Below, one piece after another: positions 30,986 through 41,320 of a stretch of 64,000 nucleotides of DNA (its first letter is position 1; each line of letters starts with the position of its first letter). Source of the DNA: Liolophura sinensis. Its lineage: Eukaryota; Mollusca; Polyplacophora; Chitonida; Chitonidae. Both the position numbers and the translations under genes were made by a program. The notes beneath the pieces were generated by a model. It saw only the letters and a program-made list of their open reading frames with translations. It was not told the origin of the DNA and did no database searches. The DNA lies in NCBI RefSeq assembly GCF_032854445.1, contig NC_088304.1:29273732-29337731 (forward strand). Reading direction: 5' to 3'.

Positions 30986-31583
30986 TCCTTAACTTTACGC
31001 GAAAAGTATATACAAGAAATGTGACGCGTTACGGAAAAAGAACAAATGAGTACAAATGAGTAGGATTAACTTGTTTTTAATGTAAAATGCCATTATGTAT
31101 TAATACGTAATACTCCTGAAATCGAACTGGTATTCAGAGAGCAATTTTAATGTGTTACTTGACGTACATATAAGCACATAACTATCCTTTTATAGTTTAT
31201 AGTTTTAAAATGCGGTAACGGGCAATTATACGCTTTTAGCTTATAGACATTCGCTATAACGTACAGACATTGTCAATAGAAAAGCCATTAAATGTTGTTT
31301 CTTCATGGGAGCTGACGTCAACACTCTCTGGCTGATTTCAAATTTGGATTCGGAACAACAGTATCACAGACTGCACGGCGTCTCACTGGAGAGCATTTGT
31401 TGCTCAGGGCATCTTATTTTTCCCTGGACAAAGTTTTATAGTTTACTGTTTTGTTCTGTAACAATCCCCTGTTTATTACAACCTATATCTTTGTGGATGT
31501 GTTGAGTTCCTTCAAAATTTTGGTGGAATACAAGTGTAAGGTACATGTAGGTCTAACTATGAACAGATATCCCACTAGATAAC

Positions 31584-31750
31584 CATGGGCGATTCCACAA
31601 AGCTTGCCTGACTGGAAATTGAAATTATGATACTTGTATAGTAGCATACCATTAATGAGGTGGTCAAAATTTCAATTTATCGGACCCACAAGTAAGTTGT
31701 AAATTCGTATATGTATCTTAAACAAAGTTAGAAATGGCCAGCTGATTCCC
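31584..31750. mobile_element. MITE family M2, copy 2 (shortened)
   Basis: The left end 'gggcgattccacaaagcttg' and a right arm with 'gttagaaatggcc' match copy 1. The internal parts 'ttgaaatt' and 'atgaggtgg' are shared with the other copies. Confidence 0.6.
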
Positions 31751-31797
31751 ATGTATATCTGTGATATGATAGGATATTCTAAATTGTTATATATTTC

Positions 31798-31905
31798 TCT
31801 ATTCATTCATTTATATGAACCATGTTTAACGCTATATTCATTCCTGTTCACTTATACGACGGCGGTCAGTTTTATGGCTACGGAGGAAACCGGGGAAGTA
31901 AGCAT
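31798..31905 (-). mobile_element. SINE-A 3' fragment
   Basis: On plus it has a degenerate tail, 'gtttaacgctatattcattc', 'acttatacgacggcggtcag' and 'cggaggaaaccgggg'. It lies between two M2 copies. Confidence 0.75.
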
Positions 31906-32005
31906 AATATTGAATATATATGTATGTAAACATCCTGGAACCATTTTTTATAATGATATAAATTTATACTAGTATCTATATATCACAACTACAATTTATA
32001 ACAAC

Positions 32006-32224
32006 ACGGGCCATTTCCACAAAGCCATTTCTGACTTGTCAAAATTTAAAAATTCGTTACGATGATAAGTTTTTTGTACGGACAGTTGAAATTTGGAAAT
32101 AGTTGTTTGAAGATTTATTCATGAGGTGGACAAAACTTCATTATCTAAAGCCCAACAATAAGCTTTAAAATTGCGTTTCAAATTTTGACTTAAGTCAGAA
32201 ATGGCTTTGTGAAATCGGCCCCTG
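32006..32224. mobile_element. MITE family M2, copy 3 (best ends)
   Basis: The left end 'gggccatttccacaaagcca' + 'tttctgacttgtcaaaattt' mirrors the right end 'aaattttgacttaagtcaga' + 'aatggctttgtgaaatcggcccc'. The arms are about 45 bp long. The interior shares 'ttgaaatttgg' and 'catgaggtggacaaaa' with the other copies. Confidence 0.8.
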
Positions 32225-33850
32225 GTAGGTAAATATAAATACGTAACGACTTTTATGCACTTTTGTCCTCTAAAGGGCAGAAACAATATTGATGTCTGTT
32301 CAAAAGATCGGCATTTACGCAATATCTATCAAATAGAAGAACTGTGGTATACTATCTGGCCTATTGCTGTTACGCTACCAAGTGCTACCAAGGAATCCCC
32401 CTGAAGTAATAGTACATGAGATATATAATATAACAGAAAACATACATTACAAGTGATACAGCTGACAACAGGGGCCTGGTGAAAGAAATCCTCCAGTATG
32501 GCAGCAGGAAGCAAAACTGTTACATAATCCAAATGAAAACTATCACAGAAATAACAAATATTTTTTGCTTTCTCAGCATATCGGGTTTTCTTTGACGTTG
32601 CCCGGGCAATATTTGTTGCAATCAAGCCGTTTCTTTCTCTGGGCAACAGCACCACGTAAACATATCACATAATTTGATTTGCCTACATGTATTTCTAACT
32701 GAATACCGACAAATGTTAAAGGGGAAGAAAACTTTAAAAAATGACACAATAGGTTGAAAAGAGCACATTTGTTTCTATCTGGTGGTGCCTGCTGCATAAT
32801 TTTGCGATTTTTCCTCGCCATACACGTAAAGCCTGAAAACGACAAAGTTGGCATAAATCGCGTCCTACCCGTCCTCCATCTTTAACACCCTGTAATTTAT
32901 GCTGGGTGTGTGTGTGGGGGGGGGGGGGGGGGGGGGAGGTGTTGCCTCTCAACCAATGAGAGTCGTTAAAACTGCCGGCTTGTTCGTGTAAACTCCGAAC
33001 CTGCGTCTAACATTTCGGTTTTACGATCGTCAAGCGGAAAACAAACCCTACTGTTCGCTACCTTCTGGGAAGAAGAGTTCTACCGGAAATGTACGAACTG
33101 CACTACGGCGTTTTCCGACGGCAATTAGTTCTTAGGCAAAATTGAGTCGCCCACGGCGGATGTTGGCGCTGACTTTATCTTTAATTTATCAACTTGAGGT
33201 ATATATTAGAATTTTGTTTATGGTATACACCTGCGAGGAAGTGCATGTATTTGATTGATATTTAAATTTTCTTCTCCTTTAACAATGCGATATGCGGTTA
33301 AAGGTAAAAGACGTTCTGCACAGTATAAAGCAATGGTATTCCCATTTTAATAACAGCTGGTCATAATAGTTTGTTGATAGTTAAAAATGGAAAGGGACGG
33401 TTAACGACTACAAAGTAGACGATGGAATACAGATAACATGTTGTAAATTCTCAAAAACCGGCAGCACACCTGATGAGAAACAAAAGTAGTGTACAGAGAG
33501 GGAGAAAGAAAAAGGCATACCTAACCATACCTAACCACGAAGGCAAGCGTGGGAGAAACTTACGACCAGGATACTGACACACGTTCCAGACTTAAGGCCA
33601 CAACTAATGGACCAGTAGCTGATTTCCAATATATTACTTCAATAATTACGGGTGAGTATCTGAAATTTTTGAAGCACAAAAAATATACAAATGACGAAGT
33701 TTTAAATGAATAATATTTTTGAAGAGTGCATGAAGTTATTTACACTTCAATCCTGAATACATCCACTGAAATGGAGATATTGTCATGGAAATTAACTGAT
33801 TCTCTTTTCGCATGTGTTGACATCAACTTGAGACATTTTCTGGTTGAATT
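32225..33850. other. No gene firmly recognised
   Basis: Contains a (gt)n-poly(G) run at 32906-32936. A short frame on the minus strand (about 32554-32448) lies between acceptor-like and donor-like sites (TGTAAT|gtatgt) but has no recognisable domain. Another splice-bounded frame on the plus strand ends at about 33650 (ACGG|gtgagt). I leave both uncalled. Confidence 0.4.
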
Positions 33851-33859
33851 AAAACTTAC

Positions 33860-34062
33860 TTCGATGAGCTTTATAGCACATTAAATATATCGATGGCGCA
33901 GAACCCTTCAAATAACTGTTGCTGTGTATCACGAAGGCGGCAGGAAATATGTCTTTAAAGCTTCTATCTTGTGGTAAAAAAAATAAATCTGCTGTTGTCA
34001 TGCCCTTGAACAATGAGATTGCGTCTACGACTTCAAAACCAAAAACCACCACTAGACCAAAT
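33860..34062 (-). CDS. Possible exon of a Patched/NPC1-like (RND) membrane protein
   Basis: Between 'ggtatttag' and the consensus donor CGAA|gtaagt lie 203 nt open in one frame (phase 2 to phase 1, 67 codons). The peptide begins with a hydrophobic segment FGLVVVFGFEVVDAISLFKG, followed by MTTADLFFLPQDRSFKDIF and later YLKGSAPSIYLMCYKA. In NPC1, Patched and nematode PTR proteins a membrane helix is followed by a 'GL...LPxDS...F' stretch and then 'YF..GPPVYFV'. The order and spacing here are similar. No neighbouring exon of such a gene was found, so this could be an isolated or decayed exon, or chance. The first transmembrane residues and the LP-D motif are the main evidence. Confidence 0.3.
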
Positions 34063-36329
34063 CTAAATACCCATCGATGAAGTACCCAACATTAAGTTTG
34101 AAAAGACAACCTTTTCACTTTTGAGATGTTGCATAACCGAGACATCCCACTTCAAAGAAAGCAAAGTCGCACACATCGAGAAAGTCGAAAGCGTAGCTAC
34201 TGTAATCAATTTTATCCACCAGTTAGGCGCGGTTTATTTCTATAACCCTAAAACGTCCACTGACTTGCATCCTGTCTTGTCTTTTAACCATATGACTGTG
34301 GGACCTACCAGTGACGCGACATTGTGTTTCGGTTTATTCTTACATAGCGCATTCCATGGTTATGGCTTGAGAATTCCATATTAAAATTTTAGGTACTAAG
34401 CACGTCTGAACAAAAAAGCTTTGACCCTTTAGGCTTTAACTTACAATAACTGATGTTATATGATTTGTTGTCTTTTCTTTTAAGGCTAGAGGTTGGTCGT
34501 GTAGTTGACGAATCGCTATGGTCTACTCTTGGCACTCCGGTTTGTGTCGGCCTAAAAGCCGGTTAGATCCGGTCTGAGCATTCCGGCAAAACGGCAGTCG
34601 ACAGCAATCGGCTTGCACTATTCAGCAGAATACATTCTGACAAGATTAAAGGAATCATTAGCATATATCACGGCACACACCCAACACCTCTATCCAATCA
34701 CGGAAATATGTCTTTAACAGGACATATTCCAAAAAATTATGTTATTTTTCAGTTTTATTTCTAATTTTTATATCCCCCGAAGGCAATGCAAAAGATGTGA
34801 CCTAAATGAAAAAAGCAAGAATTTTTGTTAAATTGGAGTCACATGAGACGGATATTTTCAAGAAAATTTCATACAGTCCTTGCTTAACTTTTTTGTTTTA
34901 AAGAAAATCTCACAACTCATATTAAGCGACAAAGTCGATGACATTAATGGCTAAAATAATTTTCAATCTGAAACTTATTTCTAGCAGACAAAGACGTGTT
35001 TTTTTTAGATAAGAGATGGTAAGGAAACCACGGCAAGAAAAAAAAATTAAGAATGTTTTTTGCTGTAAATCTCTGTTTTTCCAACTATAAACCAGACCAT
35101 CTTCGTATAAAGTGACAAATTCTTGTGCACAGCGATTAACACTAAGCAAATTAATAATTGAAATAATTTTTAACGTTAAGTCCAGAGTAAATAAATCCTG
35201 CCACCACCACAAGGCCATTGCAGGGCCATAACCCCCACAACATGATCCAACATACACAAAAAATGGTTCGACACATAAAAGAGCACACTATTTTGATTAC
35301 AAAGTTACGAAGTTATATCTTATATATAGTGTCCTTAAGGTTCTTGGACCGCTTGCACAAAGAGATTGTGGGGTAAGATGGCGACACGTAATAAAACCTT
35401 ATATCTGCGGTAGTTACAGTCAACTTAGGCAAGGATCGCTTTGTGCAATACGCTCCTGCAAAAAATGCTGTGTAATATATATCTATAGCAATGGAAAAAT
35501 ACAGACACAGAAGAATAGCACCTGTTCAAGCGATTTGTGAATGCCCTGGCCACTGTAGCAAACGTCATAGTACGAACCCTAATAAATACAAAAGCAACAC
35601 TTAAACATCAAGCTGACCTTGAGGGTAAACAAACAACTTTCCACGCATTCGAACAGCTAGAAAAGACTTGGCGCAGAATGACGAGTCTATCCACATCCAT
35701 CTCCGTTCGACAGCCAGGGACTTGGTTTTGCAGAGACTCAGGAAAACAGAAAGAGCGGTTGCACATATAAATGTTACGTACTGAATAGTTTCCAGCACTA
35801 CCCTAGAAGACAAATTGTCTGTCCATGTGCCACATTGCACACAAAGATATAAGGGGTAAAAGTCACGAACATTGACAAACAATGAAATCAACACGAATTT
35901 CTCGTGACATCCACCAACACAGAGCACACACAGAGCACTGCTATGTTTAACACATTATTCCTATATCTTTCAATGTCTCACTCCATTCTTCGCCTACCGA
36001 ATAGTCTGTATATATCTCAATACTTACCCTTTAACTACCCCTGCTGTCTCACAATTACCATAGCTTATCACGGATACATTGGCCGCTCTATCCAGCTCGA
36101 CAAACGTAACAAGCCTCACCCTAGTCAAATGATCACAACCACTACTGTTACTCATACCAATAATTCCCTCCATCCATCACAATACTTTCGTCTCTATTTT
36201 ATCAGCCACAGCACAAAGTATGTCAAAGTATCATGGCTGTTCTGGCTTTCAGCTTTTCAAGAAGATTTCATTGCATGCAACAGAGGTAAGCAATGCGTAC
36301 TCTTCGTCCCAAAGCTTCCTGAACATTTT
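34063..36329. other. No gene firmly recognised
   Basis: Open frames up to 111 codons occur on the minus strand (34922-35257, 35601-35927) and 87 on plus (34121-34384), none with a secure domain. At 35343-35460 the ends 'gcttgcacaaag' and 'ctttgtgcaatacgc' are inverted copies, a possible small TIR element distantly like M2. Part of this stretch may be the 3' flank of the K2P gene. Confidence 0.4.
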
Positions 36330-36665
36330 GCCGGGGCTCGGCCATCAGATCGGTTTCAATTCAGTACCCTCTTGATCGGTGTCCATTCTATTCATGTTCG
36401 GTTTCTGCTCAGTTTTTACTCAGTCTCAATTTAAACAGCGCTGGTTTCCCACTCAGTCTCCGCTGTGTTCCGACTCAGTCTACGCAGGGTCTCAATTCAG
36501 ACCCCGCTCAGTTCCCTCTTGACCTCAATTCAGTCCCCACTTGGTCTCCCTTCTTATGCCACCTCTCAACCGAGACGGAGCCCACTCCTTGTCATTCCCG
36601 CTGGGTCTCCATCCGTTCCCCGCTCAGTCCCCGCTGGGTCACCGCCCGGTCTCAGCCAGGAATAA
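36330..36665. repeat. Degenerate C-rich tandem repeat
   Basis: Irregular units of about 25-30 bp combine 'ctcagtccccgctgggtctc' and 'tcaattcag' variants. It lies 3' of the K2P coding exon. The 176-codon plus frame ending at 36434 and the frames at 36465-36726 run through or beside it and are not supported as genes. Confidence 0.65.
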
Positions 36666-36949
36666 CCCGCGCCGGGCCTCTGTGGATGGCCTGTCTATAT
36701 CCATGCATGGTCAACGGGACTCCTAGAAATGCCACACCCACATCATAAGAAAGCACTCGGATTCACACCATACAGCAAAACCTAGAAACGTCGACCACAC
36801 GTGGATATTGTAGAGAACGTCTGGAGATGGTATACTCTGTGACAAGAGAATGCATGGTCAGTGCATTGTAAGGGAAGGCTACTCCGTGTGGGTGTGGAAC
36901 AGGGATTCGTTCCTGGCACATAATAACGTATTCATGCCACCGCACTGTG

Positions 36950-37536
36950 TCACTTTTCGTTTCTTTCTAGAATTCCTATTTTTTGGCCTAACCATCGACA
37001 CTTTGCCTTGACGTCCTCTTGTACGAGCGTGAAGCACATAGCCAGCATAGCCAGGCCTACGACCAGATAGAGTGTACACAATGCCAGCTTCTCTTGTTTT
37101 GACCAGGACTGTATATCCATGCCTGGTACAATGTCACCGAACCCGATCGTACTTAGAGTAATAAAGCAGAAATACGAGCCCGTTACGTAATCCCAGTTCT
37201 CCCATAAAGAGAAGAGAAAAGCTCCGGCGAATATATAACCAACGATCATGAAAACGCAGAGCAGGGTCGGAACACGTATCTCCTCTTCTATATCTTCCTT
37301 TTTATGAGACATCACGTGAATTTCGCCCTTTTCCGGATCAGGTCGTGGTTTGGGCCGCCACCGGAAGGGCCGACAGCACAGGCCACAACAGATTCTGGCA
37401 TAGAGGAACCGGAATCCCTTAGCCATCAGGTCACCCATGTTGGTAAGGCAGAGGAGAGTAAGAGGGATGCCGATGACGGCGTAAACTATCGTAACCAGTC
37501 GTCCCAGAGGGGTGATAGGGGCCACGTGACCGTAAC
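36950..37536 (-). CDS. Two-pore-domain (K2P) potassium channel, 3' coding exon (partial gene)
   Basis: The acceptor 'tttatgtttcag' at 37537-37538 opens an exon of 194 codons plus stop. It begins with the last two bases of Gly in the first selectivity filter: (G)YGHVAPITPLGR. Then come M2 (IVYAVIGIPLTLLCLTNMGD), a short basic cytosolic loop with CCGLCCRPFRW, M3 (LLCVFMIVGYIFAGAFLFSLW), the second pore FCFITLSTIGFGDIVPG with GFG, and M4 (LCTLYLVVGLAMLAMCFTL). A short tail VQEDVKAKCRWLGQKIGIL ends at a stop at 36950-36952. M1, the cap and the first pore helix must be in upstream exons at higher coordinates; none was found. The channel passes background K+ current at the plasma membrane. The sequence is nearest to invertebrate TWK/KCNK18-type channels by eye; subtype is not assigned. 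A donor-like 'AAAA|gtgaca' just before the stop could add a longer tail. Confidence 0.93.
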
Positions 37537-37869
37537 CTGAAACATAAAGGGAAATAACCCATTTTTTTATCAGATGCAATTTCGTGTAAAAAAAACAAAA
37601 CAAAAAGAAAAAATAGATTACTATGTTAATGTGCGATTTCTGTACAAAGTAAACCGTTATGATATTCTTTCTTGCATACTAGTATGCATGAATGCAGTTT
37701 TGACAGATTTCTGAAACTGACCTCAACAAATACTTTCTTAATGAGCCACTAGAATTTCTGAGACAATGTCTTGTCGTCGTATTTGTAATTTACGAAAAAG
37801 TTTAAAAAAAATCCTCTGCGCTTCATTATTCAATCTAGTTTCGTCAGCTGGGTCATAAAACATGGCTGA
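37537..37869 (-). other. Start of the K2P intron upstream of the GYG exon
   Basis: Intron sequence ending in 'tttatgtttcag' at 37537. The first G of the filter glycine lies in an upstream exon. Phase-1 interruption of this glycine codon is, from memory, a conserved intron position in many K2P genes. Confidence 0.6.
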
Positions 37870-38470
37870 AAATACCAAGTTAAGGCAGGTTAACATAATC
37901 CTTTTAGCGCATGCGCCGCTCTCTACATTCGCTTCACACAACTGCTACCACTTGACAAGTTTGATCTTGAGAATTGTTTAGACTGCTTTAAGTATCCGCT
38001 GGAATCATGTTGTGCATACTATAGATACAAAGAAAGCTTTTGTATCAAACATGAACAGTAAAAAAGGTTAATACAGCGTTATCATTCATTTCTGACATCA
38101 CTCCCTGCCTCGGGGCCTCCGTGACTCAGTTGGTTAGCGCGCTAGCGCAGCGTAATAACCCAGGCGTCTCTCACCAATGCGGTCGCTGTGAGTTCATGTC
38201 CAGCTCATCCTGGCTTTCTCTCCGGCCGTACCTGGGTAGGTCACTCAGCAACCTGCGGATTGTCGTGGGTTTCCCCCGGGCTGTGCCCGGTTTCCATCCA
38301 CCATAATGCTGGCCGCCGTCGTATAAGTGAAATATTCTTGAGTACGGGGTAAAACACCAATCGAATAAATAAATCAAATAACTCCCTGCCTCATCACGGT
38401 GACCTCAGTGACCTTGGCGTAATTCCCGATTTCTGCACAAATGTTCATTAAGTATGGGAGAAATCAAAGC
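37870..38470 (+). repeat. Dispersed repeat family E, copy with nested SINE-A
   Basis: The outer sequence 37870-38099 and 38393-38470 matches 15240-15650. It is split by a SINE-A at 38112-38380. Confidence 0.65.
38112..38380 (+). mobile_element. SINE-A, best full-length copy, with 12-bp target-site duplications
   Basis: It opens with a tRNA-related head: 'ggggcctccgtgactcagtt' (A-box like), 'agcgcgctagcgcagcgtaa' and 'tcgctgtgagttcatgtcca' (B-box like). The body has 'ctctccggccgtacctgggt', 'ggtttcccccgggctgtgcc', 'ccgccgtcgtataagtgaaa' and 'tattcttgagtacggggtaa'. It ends in 'aaacaccaatcgaataaata'. The 12 bases 'actccctgcctc' flank it at 38100-38111 and 38381-38392, the mark of LINE-mediated insertion. 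SINE-A is spread over the whole window and is probably transcribed by RNA polymerase III when young. The 3' core resembles the Meta-domain of MetaSINEs, from memory. Confidence 0.95.
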
Positions 38471-38996
38471 AGAATTGTGTTCAAATATTTAAATACAAAG
38501 GTGTCACATTTGAACCGTACAAACTGTCTTCGGTACCAATGACGTCTCATCAATTTTTCTACACCTAATGTTTCACGCTTCACCCAGGTAACAGAATTAA
38601 CTTTGTAACTCAGTTTTTGTGTGTTAATGATAGCTTAAAGGCAAATGAAAATCATAGCGCTAACGTGGCTAATGCCTGGTGTATACAACAAGTACCCTGA
38701 CTAAGAAGGAAGTGTCAACAAGGTCTGCTCTAAGCGAAACCAGCTGTCTCTGAGCAGCAGATTTACGCGCATGCGTCTGATATCACTACGCTATACATTT
38801 TGTGTGCATTTTTCATCCGTGAATGACGTCACTTAATTGAAATACAAGAAATATGCATACGAAGCAGCCTTAGATAACTTGTTTTAAAATATCCTGCCAG
38901 CTGCAAAAATCTTTCCTGCTGAAAGAAATTCTGTGTCTCGGTAGTCTATTGCTCCTTCCTGATTTTGCAACGAGGCTTCGTAGGTAAACTGGTAAA
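38471..38996. other. No gene recognised
   Basis: Unique-looking sequence without a supported exon. Confidence 0.45.
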
Positions 38997-38997
38997 G

Positions 38998-39235
38998 CCC
39001 GCATTCACGCGGTGCGATTTGGACAGGTTAAATGAAAATAGTATTTGTGCTGTCAAATCTTCGAATTCAAATATAGTTAAACGAAAATCGGACACAAGCT
39101 ATTTCATAAACCGCATTCACACAGTGCGATTTGTGTTTTGTTTTCAACTCGTCGAGTTCAAGTAGTTAAACAAAAATAGGACACACGCTATTTCATAATC
39201 CTCATTCACACGGTGCAATATGTCGAATTCTAAAA
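38998..39235. repeat. Tandem repeat, about 2.3 irregular units of 90-112 bp
   Basis: 'gcattcac.cggtgcgattt' recurs at 39001, 39113 and (diverged) 39202. 'gttaaac.aaaatcggacac' + 'a.gctatttcataa' recurs near 39077 and 39166. Confidence 0.75.
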
Positions 39236-40974
39236 ATTGTATTTTTGTGCGGTTTGTGATCTAATGATTAACTTCTCATGCATTGCGTGTTACTCTTGCA
39301 TTACGCGAGACCTATTCAGACGCCATTGCCTGGGAAAGGTACATCATTGTATTAAATGAGGTACCCTTGTTACGCTGCCTTCCACCTGACTCTATCCATT
39401 TTCCCTCCAACTCAAATCCCAGATTTAGTTTGTAACTCATAAAACACGAATGTACGGATAAATCAGCTAAATGGAGACAGCCTGTGTTAGATAAGAAAAC
39501 TATCAGAAAGGTCCATCCTCGCTAACCTCTCTATGATCTAAGAAAAAAACTGTGGCATTCGTTTTAGTAAAGTATATTTCCCGCTCAGACGAGTGTCCTT
39601 GGCATGACGGCGATTCCTTCTCCTTAACCTGGTTTTACCAAACGTCTCAAGATTTAACAGTTTTGCTATAGGAAATATGTCCACTGATTCTTTTCTACAG
39701 AGCAATGCACTAACCAAAATTTGAGTTCTTTCCTGCTCAGTTTGGCTTTTTAAGCATTTGCAAAATATGAGATGTTTCCTGCTCAGAGTTTGGCTTCTTT
39801 TAGCACTTGCAGTTTATGTCATAAGTCTTAAGTAGCTTGATAAATGCAAGTCCTGGGGTGTACATTTACTTTGTGTTTATATTTTACACACTATCTGATC
39901 GACAGCAGCGAGAGACTCTGAAGTAATCGTCCAATCCACCCTCGTCACCCCCTCTTCCCTACAACCAAACCCAAGCAGTGCTACAGTTATGGAAATCAAA
40001 CACCTATATGAAAATGATTTATTGATACCGTAAATACCACATCTATTTTCTTGTAATAAATTCCAAACAAAGAGACGTATGTATGGCAAAACTAAACATG
40101 GCAGGCCAAAACCGAGCGTATATCTCTCGTATTTGGATTATAGGCCTTATCGCGGTTTTGCATGGCGCAAGCGTTACAACATCCGGCCAGGAACCTTGAG
40201 GTTTATTGCGCTGAACTGGTTAAAACAGTTGAACTTTAGGTAAACATTTGAGATCTCTTCAAATAAACCGTTCTCATCTTCAAAAGATTTACTTTAGGAA
40301 TTTCTTGTACACAAATTATACATGCAGTGAACGGATGAATGATCTTTGCTCACAGCAACAACAAGGATGTAGAGTTCCTGTTTGAATTTGAAAACACGGC
40401 ACAGATGACTGGAATTAATAAATGGGTAAAAAATGAAACGGAATAGAAAACTTATAGGATATGGGTATTTTCTAACACATACATGTAATTTCATGTAAAA
40501 AGATTTTAACTGAGTTAAAATTTCGATAAAATTCAATACAAATGTAGAAGACTACAGCAAAGAGAGTAAAACCGCAGCAGAAACCATATTGTGATACTTG
40601 GCAAATTCTGACATAGGCGGAATACGGCTTAATAAATAATAGACAATAGCATGCTCTTCCTCCCTCCCCCCCTCCCTTCTTAGCAAAACGGCTTAAGCAG
40701 AGTTTTCCCACAGCCACTTTCCTGACACGCATCAAGCTGCCTGTATCCCTAATGGTAGCACCAGATGAATACCTTCAAATGTTGAGAAACGAAAATCACA
40801 CAACAAAATGTTTATCTATGTTAAAGTGAAAGAAGCTAAAATATGAAGACATATCATAAAAACCGTGTGTAAAAATACTTTCATTTATTTTTTCAGATTT
40901 TTTCAAAAGTGTTGACAGGCATTCAAATGCTTGAATGCTATGGTGGGCTTTATGAGCCATACTGAAGGCATCTA
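39236..40974. other. No gene recognised
   Basis: Unique-looking A+T-rich sequence. The short phrases around 39720-39800 ('tttcctgctcagtttggctt') form a local direct repeat of about 65 bp spacing. Frames of 64-87 codons have no signature. Confidence 0.4.
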
Positions 40975-41320
40975 GAAACTCTGACATCACATCACCTTTT
41001 CTCCCTGATGTTCACCAGAAGTGAGGAATTTTTGGGAACATTATTTCATTAATTTTTAACTCATGCGTAAAAACAGTTATTCCAACATTCAGTGTCGTGA
41101 ATAGAGTTGGAAAGACTTCCTGTGACGTCAGAGTTCCTAACCTCTGACAGTATGGTCCATAAGACCCACCTCAGAGTTCAAATCTTTGAGCGCCTTTAAC
41201 TCTCTTCACAGAAAATCTAAGAAAAAAAAATAAATGAAACAATATTAATGCATAGTTTTAAGTTGTCTATTTAGTGACGCCTACTTCGATTTTTATAGGT
41301 CTTTTCTTTTAAGCGTTTAA
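40975..41320. repeat. Dispersed repeat family C, copy 2
   Basis: Matches 1200-1445 in order: 'gacatcacatcacc', 'ctgatgttcaccagaa', 'cgcctttaactctcttcaca' and 'aggtcttttctt'. It carries an extra insertion of about 90 bases near 41070-41160 compared with copy 1. Confidence 0.55.

Noticed and set aside
33575-33650. Short frames on both strands between splice-like sites (minus CTGGTC|gtaagt; plus ACGG|gtgagt)
   Set aside because: Too short and contradictory in strand; no recognisable motif.
34922-35257. Minus frame with FVTLYEDGLVYSWKNRDL, resembling an RCC1 blade, behind a good acceptor (tttgcttag)
   Set aside because: Only one short motif, no usable donor after it, and no neighbouring RCC1 repeats.
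35904-36434. 176-codon plus frame
   Set aside because: Low-complexity, Ser/Thr/Leu-rich composition, runs into a degenerate C-rich tandem repeat, no domain.
38112-38200. tRNA gene candidate at the head of SINE-A
   Set aside because: tRNA-derived SINE head with many copies; it cannot fold as an intact tRNA by eye.
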